The translations under genes and the position numbers were made by a program. From Leidyana gryllorum EB-2025a (Eukaryota > Apicomplexa), in the NCBI GenBank assembly GCA_048772705.1, contig JBLWGC010000142.1, forward strand, positions 1 to 25,505: a DNA stretch of 25,505 bases, given 5' to 3'. This document shows positions 7,159-14,356 of this stretch, in pieces. The notes beneath the pieces were generated by a model. That model made no database searches, had not been told where the DNA came from, and saw only the letters and a program-made list of their open reading frames with translations. Numbering within the stretch: position 1 is the stretch's first letter; each line of letters starts with the position of its first letter.

Positions 7159-7288
7159 GAAGTTGAGCTGAAACGCTGGAAGATGTTAGACCAACATTTC
7201 TGACCACAGTGGGTTGCAGAATCCTGCGGTAATGTGGGGCCAACTTACGCATGAATTGTGGAATGGTGAAAAACAAGCACGTTTCCTC

Positions 7289-7359
7289 TGCATCTGCCGG
7301 GAACCGAACCCGGGTCGTCTCGATGGCAACGAGACATTCTACCACTAGACCACAGATGC
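7289..7359 (-). tRNA. tRNA-Gly(GCC), A58 changed
   Basis: Full Gly cloverleaf, loop TTGCCAT. The T loop reads TTCGGTT, replacing the nearly universal A58 that is methylated in most eukaryotic tRNAs. Confidence 0.85.
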
Positions 7360-7472
7360 GTAATAACTTGTTGCGCTAGTCGCTCAGTGTGCAGACGCCA
7401 CAGCATTTCGTGATTCTTCATAGCATGGCCACTCTCTCGACTGTGCTGAGCGAGTTGCACCACCATCCGTTC

Positions 7473-7532
7473 GGCTGTTTGGTCTAGTAGTATGTTCCTT
7501 CCGGAGTCTGGGTTCGATTCCCAGAACAGCAC
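7473..7532 (+). pseudogene. tRNA-Pro pseudogene, anticodon arm deleted
   Basis: Both acceptor halves, D arm and T arm of Pro, with about 12 nt missing across the anticodon arm. Confidence 0.85.
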
Positions 7533-7568
7533 GTCTTACAATAGTTGTCTCACTCCGCGTCTCTCCAA

Positions 7569-7619
7569 GGTCGGCTAAGATATGCGGCTCTCACTCATAC
7601 AATCCGGCATGAAGTCTAG
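7569..7619 (+). pseudogene. tRNA-Glu fragment
   Basis: Matches Glu(CTC) from D arm to T arm with many changes. The same fragment with its 3' flank recurs at 17572 and 23977. Confidence 0.55.
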
Positions 7620-7680
7620 ACAGCTGAGACAAAATCTGATTTGCTTCAGTTGTGAGGGGCTAAAACCCGACCACTCGCCC

Positions 7681-7753
7681 AGACGCTACTGGGACTCGAG
7701 CCCACAATCCTCAGTTCCGTGGACCGACGCCACATCCATTCGGCCATACCGGG
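7681..7753 (-). pseudogene. tRNA-Arg(ACG), decayed
   Basis: Arg(ACG)-like over 73 nt, but T33 is C (loop CCACGGA), the 5' acceptor no longer pairs and the T stem has a mismatch. First of an Arg-His*-Lys-Glu block repeated at 19554. Confidence 0.78.
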
Positions 7754-7830
7754 GGCGTCAAATGAGAGTGTGTTGCGATCAAGCGTTGTCGATCCGGCAA
7801 GAGTTCCCATCCGAGACTTCAGAGACATAC

Positions 7831-7902
7831 TGTCCGAGCCAGGGATCGGGCCTGGGTATGCACGGCCACAACTTGCTCTTGTAAGCACTAGACGACCCGG
7901 AC
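7831..7902 (-). pseudogene. tRNA-His(GTG), decayed
   Basis: Acceptor pairs and the loop TTGTGGC survive; D loop, anticodon stem and T loop (CCCGATC) are altered. Confidence 0.75.
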
Positions 7903-7978
7903 AATCTTCAAGTGAGGCTGGTGGGTACCAAAGCCACTTTAGATGTCAGGCTGTCGGGTTTTGTGTCCTTACTTTCCT

Positions 7979-8051
7979 GCCGCCCTAGCTCAGTCGGTAG
8001 AGCGCAAGACTCTTAATCTTGCAGTCGCGGGTTCGAGCCCCGCGGGCGGTG
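7979..8051 (+). tRNA. tRNA-Lys(CTT)
   Basis: Intact: GCCGCCC/GGGCGGT, CAAGA/TCTTG with loop CTCTTAA, GCGGG/CCCGC T stem, discriminator G. Confidence 0.97.
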
Positions 8052-8111
8052 CGGATCTATATCCCTGGAAATAAGAATGGAACTGTTGCCTGCAAGCACA
8101 CTCAGCTGGAT

Positions 8112-8184
8112 TTCCACTGCCGGGACTTGAACCCGGATCGTGCGGGTGAGAGCCGCATATCCTAGCCACTTAGACTACAGTGGA
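8112..8184 (-). tRNA. tRNA-Glu(CTC)
   Basis: Intact: TCCACTG/CAGTGGA, TGCGG/CCGCA with loop CTCTCAC, T-loop TTCAAGT, discriminator A. Confidence 0.97.
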
Positions 8185-8271
8185 CCACTCCTTCAGCTGC
8201 AGTTTTAGCTCTAGCGGAGAGCCGTACCCTCTTGACAAGACGTGTTTTGCCGAGTTAGCCAACAAGAAAGC

Positions 8272-8343
8272 GGGCTGTTCTGGGAATCGAACCCAGGACT
8301 TCTTCCACCCGAAGGAAGAATCATACCACTAGACCAAACAGCC
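8272..8343 (-). tRNA. tRNA-Pro(CGG)
   Basis: Intact: GGCTGTT/AACAGCC, CTTCC/GGAAG with loop TTCGGGT, discriminator C. Divergent partner of Ala at 8431 across an 87-bp spacer. Confidence 0.97.
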
Positions 8344-8430
8344 GCCTGTCGGTCGTGCAACCGCTGAGTACAGTCGAGAGAGTGGTCATACGATGTTGAG
8401 AACAAAAAAATGCGATGGGGTCTGCAGCAA

Positions 8431-8503
8431 GGGTGACTAGCTCAAATGGTAGAGCGCTCGCTTAGCATGCGAGAAGTACTAGGATCGATGCCCAGGTTGT
8501 CCA
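8431..8503 (+). tRNA. tRNA-Ala(AGC)
   Basis: Loop TTAGCAT on a perfect stem. Acceptor GGGTGAC/GTTGTCC uses wobbles and the T stem has one A-C mismatch. Confidence 0.85.
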
Positions 8504-8620
8504 AAGTAGGTACCGCAGCACGTGGCCGGAGCCAAACCCAACCTTACATTTTTGCACGGTCGCAGACCACAAGTGCCATTGCGAGAGCAGCGCAGTCAGT
8601 GTTAAGGGTGCCTTTGAAAC

Positions 8621-8693
8621 CGGTCTTGGCAGGTTTCGAACCTGCGACTTTGTGGTTAACAGCCACACGCTCTGCCGACTGAGCTACAAGACC
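8621..8693 (-). tRNA. tRNA-Asn(GTT)
   Basis: Intact: GGTCTTG/CAAGACC, TGTGG/CCACA with loop CTGTTAA, T-loop TTCGAAA, discriminator G. Confidence 0.96.
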
Positions 8694-8810
8694 CAGCTAC
8701 AATATTTCAGAGGTTAGTATAGAGACCCTCCTCTTTCTACCGCACGATTCTGCAACCCACTGTGGTCAGAAATGTTGGTCTAACATCTTCCAGCGTTTCA
8801 GCTCAACTTC

Positions 8811-8873
8811 AGGGCACGCGCGAAGTTGAATCACGGACTTGCTGATCTGCAGTCAACTGCTCTACCACTGAGT
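8811..8873 (-). pseudogene. tRNA-Cys(GCA), 5' truncated
   Basis: 3' acceptor, T arm, anticodon arm (CTGCAGA) and D loop present; cut in the D arm and fused to the flank of an Asp gene. Its 3' flank matches that of 7087 in inverted orientation. Confidence 0.85.
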
Positions 8874-8918
8874 TTCAGCGGGAACCAAAGGGAAGAATCT
8901 TAAGCGAAATCAACTGTG

Positions 8919-8989
8919 CTCCAAGACCGGGAATCGACCCCGGGTCTTCCGCGTGACAGGCGTGATACTGACCACTATACTATCTCGGA
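8919..8989 (-). pseudogene. tRNA-Asp(GTC), broken anticodon stem
   Basis: Loop CTGTCAC kept, but the 5' side of the anticodon stem has changed and lost a base, and T54 is G. Confidence 0.75.
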
Positions 8990-9120
8990 CGCTAGTAAAC
9001 ACGCAGGCCTCCAACCCCAGAAGTCCTCGCCTTTTGAGCGGGCAGTGGCCCCACATACGGCCGCGATAGGTGCTCGTCTTCACCGCCTTCCGTGACTACC
9101 TACCGCCTCGGTAGCTCCGT

Positions 9121-9190
9121 TGGGAGCTGAGAATCGATCCCAGAACCTTTCGTATACTAAGCACCGTTTCATCATCTGGGCTAGCCTCCT
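9121..9190 (-). pseudogene. tRNA-Ala-derived pseudogene, AGT loop
   Basis: T arm and D-arm outline of Ala with loop TTAGTAT (AGT) and a broken anticodon stem and acceptor. Same degenerate type as 21877; both sit 88-89 bp from a Pro locus, the Ala slot. Confidence 0.7.
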
Positions 9191-9278
9191 GCTGTGCAGA
9201 CCCCATCGCATTTAGTGGTACTTCACATAGTATGACCACTCCCTCGAGTGTACCCAGCGGGTTGCACGACCGACAGGC

Positions 9279-9350
9279 GGCTGTTTGGTCTAGTGGTATG
9301 ATCCTTTCTTAGGGTGGAAGGAGTCCTGGGTTCGATTCCCAGAACAGCCC
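9279..9350 (+). tRNA. tRNA-Pro(AGG)
   Basis: GGCTGTT/AACAGCC, loop TTAGGGT, one T-G pair in the anticodon stem, discriminator C. Confidence 0.95.
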
Positions 9351-9486
9351 TCTTGGTTGTCGGTTGACCCGATGAGATAAGCAGTTTTTAGAACCAACGC
9401 AGCCAGCTCGTTGGCAGACTTCGGCACTCAAGGCAATTAACATCTCAAGAATCGCATTTCGGCTCCCTCTTCCATGTTGAAGACTA

Positions 9487-9558
9487 AGCAGTGTAGCTCA
9501 GTGGAAGAGTGTTGGGCTCATAACCCAAAGGTCCGTCGATCGAAACGACGCACTGCTA
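9487..9558 (+). tRNA. Initiator tRNA-Met(CAT)
   Basis: A1-T72 pair (AGCAGTG/CACTGCT), stem TTGGG/CCCAA with loop CTCATAA, A54 with ATCGAAA T-loop: all hallmarks of eukaryotic initiator tRNA. The best initiator copy here. Followed by Thr(AGT) on the other strand. Confidence 0.95.
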
Positions 9559-9607
9559 AGTGTGCGCACGAGGGAAACAGCTATAGAATTGATTGGGTCG
9601 TGACCAA

Positions 9608-9679
9608 AGCCTTCTGCCGGAATCGAACCGGCGACCTTTCGCTTACTAAGCGAATGCTCTGCCCCTAAGCTAAGAAGGC
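9608..9679 (-). tRNA. tRNA-Thr(AGT)
   Basis: Intact: GCCTTCT/AGAAGGC, TTCGC/GCGAA with loop TTAGTAA, GCCGG/CCGGC T stem, discriminator T. Confidence 0.97.
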
Positions 9680-9755
9680 AATGCAAGCCCAAGAGCACGA
9701 GTCAGTCACTATTGACGGAGGTTACTGGAGCACTTTGCTCGAATGGTCCAATGAC

Positions 9756-9823
9756 TTCCCGGGACTTGAACCCGGATCGTGCGGGTGAAAGCCGCATATC
9801 CTAGCCACTTAGACTACAGCGGG
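9756..9823 (-). pseudogene. tRNA-Glu(TTC), acceptor deletion
   Basis: D, anticodon (CTTTCAC) and T arms perfect, but about 5 nt of the 3' acceptor are deleted and the 5' acceptor has changed. Confidence 0.85.
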
Positions 9824-9987
9824 CGAGTGGTTAAGTGGGGGCTTCGGCCGAGAGCCGTACCGTCTTGGAAAATATGGAATGTCGGCGTGATCAAGTGAGT
9901 GGATTTCTGATACAGATTCGGACATAGTATCCATTTGTATTGATCGTGGAATCTTGGGCCTTTCCCAGGCACAGGGCGAGCTTCCTT

Positions 9988-10056
9988 GCCGCCCCAACTC
10001 CGTCGGTGGCGCGCAACACGTTTGATGGGAGAACCGCGGGTTCGTGCCGGCGCGAG
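9988..10056 (+). pseudogene. tRNA-Lys-derived pseudogene
   Basis: Begins as Lys (GCCGCCC) with a modified D arm, then the shortened anticodon/T region shared by the Lys* family at 12463, 16911, 23350 and 25280. The most diverged member. It precedes Ser(AGA). Confidence 0.75.
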
Positions 10057-10109
10057 CAGTGCTGAACCGTATGTGAAGCCACTGGCTGCAAAATGCCAAG
10101 CTCGACAGC

Positions 10110-10191
10110 AGCAACTTGCCCGAGTGGTTAAGGGGGTAGACTAGAAATCTACTGGGCCCGGCCCGCGCTGGTTCAAATCCAGCAGTTGTCG
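10110..10191 (+). tRNA. tRNA-Ser(AGA)
   Basis: Loop CTAGAAA, long variable arm, T stem intact. First acceptor base is A opposite C72, a mismatch also present at 23198. Confidence 0.88.
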
Positions 10192-10257
10192 TGCGATGTG
10201 ATCGGAGGGTCAAACACCAACTCACGCATAAAACTCAACCATGTGCTATCTCCTCTG

Positions 10258-10328
10258 TGCATCTGCCGGGAATCGAACCCGGGTCGTCTCGATGGCAACG
10301 AGACATTCTACCACTAGACCACAGATGC
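10258..10328 (-). tRNA. tRNA-Gly(GCC)
   Basis: Intact 71 nt: GCATCTG/CAGATGC, loop TTGCCAT, CCGGG/CCCGG T stem. Confidence 0.97.
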
Positions 10329-10408
10329 GTAACACCTTGTTGTTGAAGCTCGTACACGGTAACGGCCGTTTTCTGAACGAATGGAATGTCCGTGGCGTGT
10401 TCAGAGCG

Positions 10409-10450
10409 TCCGAGATAGCATAGTGGTTACTATTTTCGCATGTTAGCGAC
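10409..10450 (+). pseudogene. tRNA-Asp 5' fragment
   Basis: Acceptor, D arm and start of the anticodon arm, then cut off and joined to the flank of the next Asp locus. Same lineage as 12900. Confidence 0.8.
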
Positions 10451-10496
10451 GTTCAGCGAGAACCAAAGGAGAGAATCTTCAGCGAAGCCATCTGTG

Positions 10497-10568
10497 CTCC
10501 GAGACCGGCAATCGAACCAGGGTATGCCGCGTGACAGGCGGAAATACTGACCACTATACTATCTCGGA
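10497..10568 (-). pseudogene. tRNA-Asp(GTC), weakened T stem
   Basis: 72 nt with the correct loop CTGTCAC and acceptor, but two T-stem mismatches and one in the anticodon stem. Might still be transcribed. Confidence 0.65.
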
Positions 10569-10663
10569 CGCTAGTAAACTCGCCGGCCTCCAACCCCAGA
10601 AGTCCTCGCATTTTGAGATTTCACCGACAGGAAATGGGTGGAACGGCGAGCCAAGAACACTCC

Positions 10664-10724
10664 GGCAAGATGGCCGAGTTGCCCAAGACGTGGTGCTCAG
10701 ACTGGAGTCCGAAAGGGCGAGGAT
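10664..10724 (+). pseudogene. tRNA-Leu pseudogene
   Basis: Leu 5' acceptor and D arm, a scrambled anticodon arm with loop GCTCAGA and a Leu-like variable arm, then loss of the T arm. It continues into a block that is the reverse complement of 22120-22200. Confidence 0.75.
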
Positions 10725-10764
10725 CTGGGGGTTAAGCCTTTCGAACCCCGGAGCAGTTGGACAG

Positions 10765-10831
10765 CCGGGGAAAGCTCAGTTGACTGTAGTGCTGGCATCA
10801 GATAGTCGGCGGTTCGGTTCCGTCACACCGA
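10765..10831 (+). pseudogene. tRNA-Tyr(GTA) pseudogene with intron
   Basis: Carries the same GTA loop and 7-nt intron sequence as the Tyr gene at 22044, but most of the D arm is deleted. Confidence 0.85.
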
Positions 10832-10895
10832 ATGGTTTTGGCAGACAGCGATGATAGGCCAACTAGACTACTCCGGCGAGGGTTCCATCTATGTA

Positions 10896-10900
10896 GTTCG
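10896..10900. repeat. Left target-site duplication (GTTCG)
   Basis: 5-bp direct repeat matching 11501-11505. The uninterrupted inverted paralogue near 21947-21951 has a single copy. Confidence 0.85.
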
Positions 10901-11500
10901 TGTTGTAACCCCAAGTCGCTACTCAAGGGGAACGAGGCCCAGTTCTCATCTCTGCATACTTTCGACCACAAGTCAGACTTAGAACCAAGTTAGTATTTTT
11001 GCCGACAAGTCTACCACGAATATGTCGCACACGACGGCGCAAAACAAGAACTACGACTTGTTGTACCAAGTGCAAAAGTTATCTTAGGCCGCCTCTTGCC
11101 TAGTCCAACTCTGACTTAGCCAACTTGCTTGCGTGTGTCTCTCGCTCTGGTGTCTCTCTCACTCCACCCATGTGCCAGTCGCTCGCACTCTTGCGGAGCC
11201 TCGCGCTGGACACACACGGTAGTTCTCCCCGACACCACACTCTGATCATTCATGTGAGTGTCTGCACAGTTACACTGTTGCAGAGAGCTCAGACCACTAG
11301 GGTGCATTTGCCTTTACGCTTTAGTAGTGGTTGCTTTACGTTCGTTAATAATGCCTTTTCACCATCTTATACATGCCCATATATAAGTGCCAAATATGTA
11401 GGGAAGTATCCAGATGGATGTTAATTCGATTGGAAATTTCACCAAGTCGAATCTGGCCACCCGATAGGAAGTTGACCATCAGGCAACACGAACTACAACA
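10901..11500 (+). mobile_element. Solo LTR, 600 bp
   Basis: Starts TGTTGTA and ends TACAACA (7-bp inverted ends with TG...CA), flanked by GTTCG on both sides. A TATATAA box lies at 11380-11386 on the plus strand, which sets the likely orientation. No coding region or second LTR is present, as expected after LTR-LTR recombination. The TGTTG/CAACA ends resemble Ty1/copia LTRs, but the family is tentative. The insertion lies at the 3' end of a tRNA-Ala gene. It is younger than the inverted duplication, since the paralogue at 21052-22222 lacks it. Confidence 0.85.
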
Positions 11501-11505
11501 GTTCG
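11501..11505. repeat. Right target-site duplication (GTTCG)
   Basis: Copies 10896-10900. Its last base is the first acceptor base of the adjoining Ala gene (minus strand), so integration hit the tRNA 3' boundary. Confidence 0.85.
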
Positions 11506-11576
11506 GACGACCTGGGCATTGATCCCAGTACCTCTTGCACGCTAAGCGAGCGCTTCACCATTTGAGCTAGTCCCCC
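11504..11576 (-). tRNA. tRNA-Ala(AGC), weakened
   Basis: AGC loop (TTAGCGT) with G37, one anticodon-stem mismatch and one G-G acceptor mismatch. Nearly the same sequence recurs at 13887. Possibly a pseudogene; the LTR abuts its 3' end. Confidence 0.65.
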
Positions 11577-11664
11577 GCTGTGCAGACCCCATCGCATTTA
11601 GTGGTACTTCACATAGTATGACCACTCTCTGGAGTGTACCCAGCGGGTTGCACGACCGACAGGC

Positions 11665-11736
11665 GGCTGGTTGGTCTAGTGGTATGATTCTTCCTTAGGG
11701 TGGAAGGAGTCCTGGGTTCGATTCCCAGAACAGCCC
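11665..11736 (+). tRNA. tRNA-Pro(AGG)
   Basis: Loop TTAGGGT on a perfect stem; one G-A acceptor mismatch (GGCTGGT/AACAGCC). Confidence 0.88.
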
Positions 11737-11840
11737 TCTGGGTTGTCGGTTGACCCGATGGGATAGCCACCGCGTCGACACTCAAGGCAATTAACATCTC
11801 AAGAATTGCATTTCGGCTACCTCTTCCATGTTGCAGACTA

Positions 11841-11912
11841 AGCAGTGCAGCTCAGCGGAAGAGTGTTAGGCTCACAACCCAAAGGTCAGTCGATCGAAAC
11901 GACTCACTGCTA
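11841..11912 (+). pseudogene. Initiator Met body with CAC anticodon
   Basis: Acceptor and T arm of the initiator are intact, even A54, but the loop reads CTCACAA (CAC, a Val anticodon) and the stem has an A-C mismatch. Probably non-functional; if made, it would be a misdirected initiator-like tRNA. Confidence 0.75.
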
Positions 11913-11960
11913 AGTGTGCGCAAAAGGGAAACAGTCTAGAATAGATCGGCTCGTCACCAA

Positions 11961-12032
11961 AGCCTTCTGCCGGAATCGAACCGGCGACCTTTCGCTTACT
12001 AAGCGAATGCTCTGCCCCTAAGCTAAGAAGGC
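11961..12032 (-). tRNA. tRNA-Thr(AGT)
   Basis: Intact, same as 9608-9679. Confidence 0.97.
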
Positions 12033-12159
12033 AATGTTAACTGGACATCACGAATGAGTCCCTATTGACGGAAGTTACTGAAGCACATTGTGCACCACTC
12101 AATACTTCCACTGCTCCACATACCGGCAAATAGGGTGTAACTAAGTTTAGAGCTTCCTT

Positions 12160-12232
12160 GCCGCCCTAGCTCAGTCGGTAGAGCGCAAGACTTTTAATCT
12201 TGCAGTCGCGGGTTCGAGCCCCGCGGGCGGTG
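12160..12232 (+). tRNA. tRNA-Lys(TTT)
   Basis: Intact: GCCGCCC/GGGCGGT, loop CTTTTAA, discriminator G. Flanks of about 40 bp on both sides are reverse-complemented around the Lys gene at 21185. Confidence 0.97.
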
Positions 12233-12292
12233 CAAATCAATGTCTCTGGGAGTAGGAATGGAACCGTTGCCTACAAGCACACTCTGCTGGAT

Positions 12293-12365
12293 TTCCACTG
12301 CCGGGACTTGAACCCGGATCGTGCGGGTGAAAGCCGCATATCCTAGCCACTTAGACTACAGTGGA
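12293..12365 (-). tRNA. tRNA-Glu(TTC)
   Basis: Intact, loop CTTTCAC, TCCACTG/CAGTGGA. Confidence 0.97.
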
Positions 12366-12462
12366 CAAGTGCTCGAGTTTAGGCTTCGGCCGAGAGCCGA
12401 ACCGTCTCGGAAAGATTCCACCATCAATACGACTGGAATTTGTTACCAAGTCCGAGCTTCTT

Positions 12463-12526
12463 GCCGCCCCAACTCCGTCGGTAAACCGCAAGACTTTTGA
12501 AGGGAGAACCGCGGGTTCGGGCGGCG
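12463..12526 (+). pseudogene. tRNA-Lys(TTT)-derived 64-nt pseudogene
   Basis: Type member of a repeated family: Lys 5' half to the TTT loop (CTTTTGA), then a 9-nt-shorter 3' half with no standard T arm. It stands 71 bp before Ser(AGA). Confidence 0.85.
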
Positions 12527-12597
12527 CGAGCAGTCCTAGTAAAGCTTGTCGAACCGTATGTGACGGCACTGGCCGCAAAATGCCGAGTTGGACAGGT

Positions 12598-12679
12598 GGC
12601 AACTTGCCCGAGTGGTTAAGGGGGTAGACTAGAAATCTACTGGGCCTGGCCCGCGCTGGTTCAAATCCAGCAGTTGTCG
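12598..12679 (+). tRNA. tRNA-Ser(AGA)
   Basis: Intact 82 nt: GGCAACT/AGTTGTC, loop CTAGAAA, discriminator G. Confidence 0.97.
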
Positions 12680-12753
12680 TGCGATGTGGTTGGAGGGTTA
12701 AACACCAACTCACGCATGAATTTTGAATGGTGGAAAAGCAACCATGTGTCCTC

Positions 12754-12824
12754 TGCATCTGCCGGGAATCGAACCCGGGTCGTCTCGATGGCAACGAGAC
12801 ATTCTACCACTAGACCACAGATGC
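12754..12824 (-). tRNA. tRNA-Gly(GCC)
   Basis: Intact. One of the few genes with a T4 run not far downstream, about 17 nt past its 3' end (minus strand). Confidence 0.97.
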
Positions 12825-12899
12825 GTGACACCTTGTTGTTGAAGCTCGTACACGGTAACGGCCGTTTTCTGAACGAATGTCCGTGGCGTGTTCAGAGCG

Positions 12900-12964
12900 T
12901 CCGAGATAGCATAGTGGTTACTATTTTCGCATGTCACGCCTAAGAAGCAGGCCCGATTGCCGGT
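12900..12964 (+). pseudogene. tRNA-Asp pseudogene
   Basis: Good 5' acceptor and D arm; anticodon stem and T arm scrambled. Sibling of 10409, with more of the 3' half left. Confidence 0.85.
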
Positions 12965-12992
12965 AAATGAGTCTGGAACGGGGGATGGTTTT

Positions 12993-13064
12993 GGGCCTAT
13001 GGCGCAACGGTAGCGCGTCTGACTCCAGATCAGAAGGTTGGGTGTTCGAATCACTCTGGGCTCA
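12993..13064 (+). tRNA. tRNA-Trp(CCA)
   Basis: Intact: GGGCCTA/TGGGCTC with wobbles, D stem GCGC/GCGC, TCTGA/TCAGA with loop CTCCAGA, T-loop TTCGAAT. The only Trp gene seen, and unusual here in having a T5 run at 13078-13082. Confidence 0.95.
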
Positions 13065-13100
13065 ACCGGACTCTATGTTTTTCCCGTTTGGGACGCAACC

Positions 13101-13180
13101 TGACAAAAGTGGGATTCGAATCCACGACCTTTCGGACTCCGGTCTGAGCACAGCGCCTCAGACCACCCGGTCATCTTGCC
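13101..13180 (-). tRNA. tRNA-Leu(CAG), weakened
   Basis: Type II outline with loop CTCAGAC; one mismatch each in anticodon and T stems and changes in the D arm. Heads a complete Leu-Asp-Val-Gln module. Confidence 0.68.
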
Positions 13181-13274
13181 GAAATGTTGTTGGCTCGCCG
13201 CTCCACGCGTTTTCTATCCCTGGAATCTCAAGATGGAAGGACTTTTGGGGTTTCAGGCCGGTGTGTTCGGAGCG

Positions 13275-13346
13275 TCCGAGATAGTATAGTGATTAGTATT
13301 TCCGCCTGTCACGCGGAAGACCCGGGTTCGATTCCCGGTCTCGGAG
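13275..13346 (+). tRNA. tRNA-Asp(GTC)
   Basis: Full 72 nt: TCCGAGA/TCTCGGA, loop CTGTCAC, perfect T arm, discriminator G. One D-loop G is A. A T6 run lies 26 nt downstream. Confidence 0.93.
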
Positions 13347-13401
13347 CACAGTTGATCTCGCTTAAGATTGTCTTTTTTGGTGCCCGCTGAAAGTTGCGAG
13401 C

Positions 13402-13474
13402 TACAGCCACCGAGGATCGAACTCGGGACCTTCTGCGTGCTAACCAGACGTCGTGACCACTAGACCATGGCTGC
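13402..13474 (-). tRNA. Val-type tRNA with AGC (Ala) anticodon
   Basis: Body identical to Val in acceptor, D and T arms, but the loop reads TTAGCAC and base 31 is G, giving a G-G mismatch closing the loop. Either a decayed Val(AAC) or a tRNA charged with Val that would read Ala codons. Confidence 0.72.
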
Positions 13475-13537
13475 ACGGACGGTCCCGCAGATCAAGAGGA
13501 GTGGTGAGGTTTCACAAAGCAGTGAGAATTAGTTGTG

Positions 13538-13609
13538 AGGTCGCGCCGGGAATCGAACCCAGATCGGGAGATTCAGAGTCTCCAGTGCTAAGCACTACAC
13601 CACGCAGCC
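13538..13609 (-). tRNA. tRNA-Gln(CTG)
   Basis: Loop CTCTGAA, T arm fine. One acceptor mismatch (GGCTGCG) and a changed D-loop G. 63 bp from the Val-type gene. Confidence 0.82.
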
Positions 13610-13711
13610 CATTCACTCCTTCACAAAAAGAGGTGGTAGAGCATCCGGACTAGCCCTCAACCGGACACATGCAACACGCGTATCTCTACTAACCTCTGAG
13701 ATATTGGAACT

Positions 13712-13769
13712 GGCTCTTGTACCTTAGTCGGCAGAGCGTGTGGTTGTAAAATACAAACTCGCAGATCCG
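13712..13769 (+). pseudogene. tRNA-Asn pseudogene, 3' truncated
   Basis: Asn 5' half with a changed D stem; loop reads TTGTAAA; the T arm is deleted into the downstream flank. Confidence 0.8.
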
Positions 13770-13886
13770 GTCTCTGAGGCAACCTTCACACATACTGCGG
13801 TGCCCAAGTCCATCTAAGGGCTACAGGGCACCCTCAAAGCTCTCAACTCTGTAGTCAAATAGCGCCAGTTGCAGCACTACAAACTT

Positions 13887-13959
13887 TGGACGACCTGGGC
13901 ATTGATCCCAGTACCTCTTGCACGCTAAGCGAGCGCTTCACCATTTGAGCTAGTCCCCC
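13887..13959 (-). tRNA. tRNA-Ala(AGC), weakened
   Basis: Same variant as 11504 (loop TTAGCGT, stem and acceptor mismatches) with an ordinary 3' flank and no LTR. Confidence 0.65.
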
Positions 13960-14047
13960 GCTGTGCAGACCCCATCGCATTTAGTGGTACTTCACATAGT
14001 ATGACCACTCTCTCGAGTGTACCCAGCGGGTTGCACGACCGACAGGC

Positions 14048-14119
14048 GGCTGTTTGGTCTAGTGGTATGATCCTTCCTTAGGGTGGAAGGAGTCCTGGGT
14101 TCGATTCCCAGAACAGCCC
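14048..14119 (+). tRNA. tRNA-Pro(AGG)
   Basis: Intact, loop TTAGGGT on CTTCC/GGAAG. 88 bp from Ala. Confidence 0.97.
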
Positions 14120-14244
14120 TCTGGGTTGTCGGTTGACCCGATGGGATAAGCAGTTTTAGAAGTAACACAGCCACCGCGTCGACACTCAAGGCAATTAACA
14201 TCTCAAGAATTGCATTTCGGCTACCTCTTCCAGGTTGAAGACTA

Positions 14245-14308
14245 AGCAGTGCAGCTCAGCGGAAGAGTGTTGGGCCAAAGGTCAGTCGATCGAAACGACT
14301 CACTGCTA
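14245..14308 (+). pseudogene. Initiator tRNA-Met, anticodon deleted
   Basis: Acceptor, D and T arms as in 11841, but 8-9 nt including the CAT anticodon are missing. Confidence 0.9.
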
Positions 14309-14356
14309 AGTGTGCGCAAAAGGGAAACAGTCTAGAATAGATCGGCTCGTGACCAA

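Noticed and set aside
8990-9120. Gene in the spacer between Asp* and Ala*
   Set aside because: Only a few tRNA-like words and no foldable arm set; treated as spacer.
11125-11424. 99-residue open frame inside the LTR
   Set aside because: Lies in non-coding LTR sequence rich in CT repeats, with no recognisable domain.
10892-11497. DNA transposon with 14-bp terminal inverted repeats
   Set aside because: The outer 9 bp on the left belong to the empty site in the inverted paralogue. Boundaries 10901-11500 give TG...CA ends and a perfect 5-bp target duplication, which fit an LTR better.
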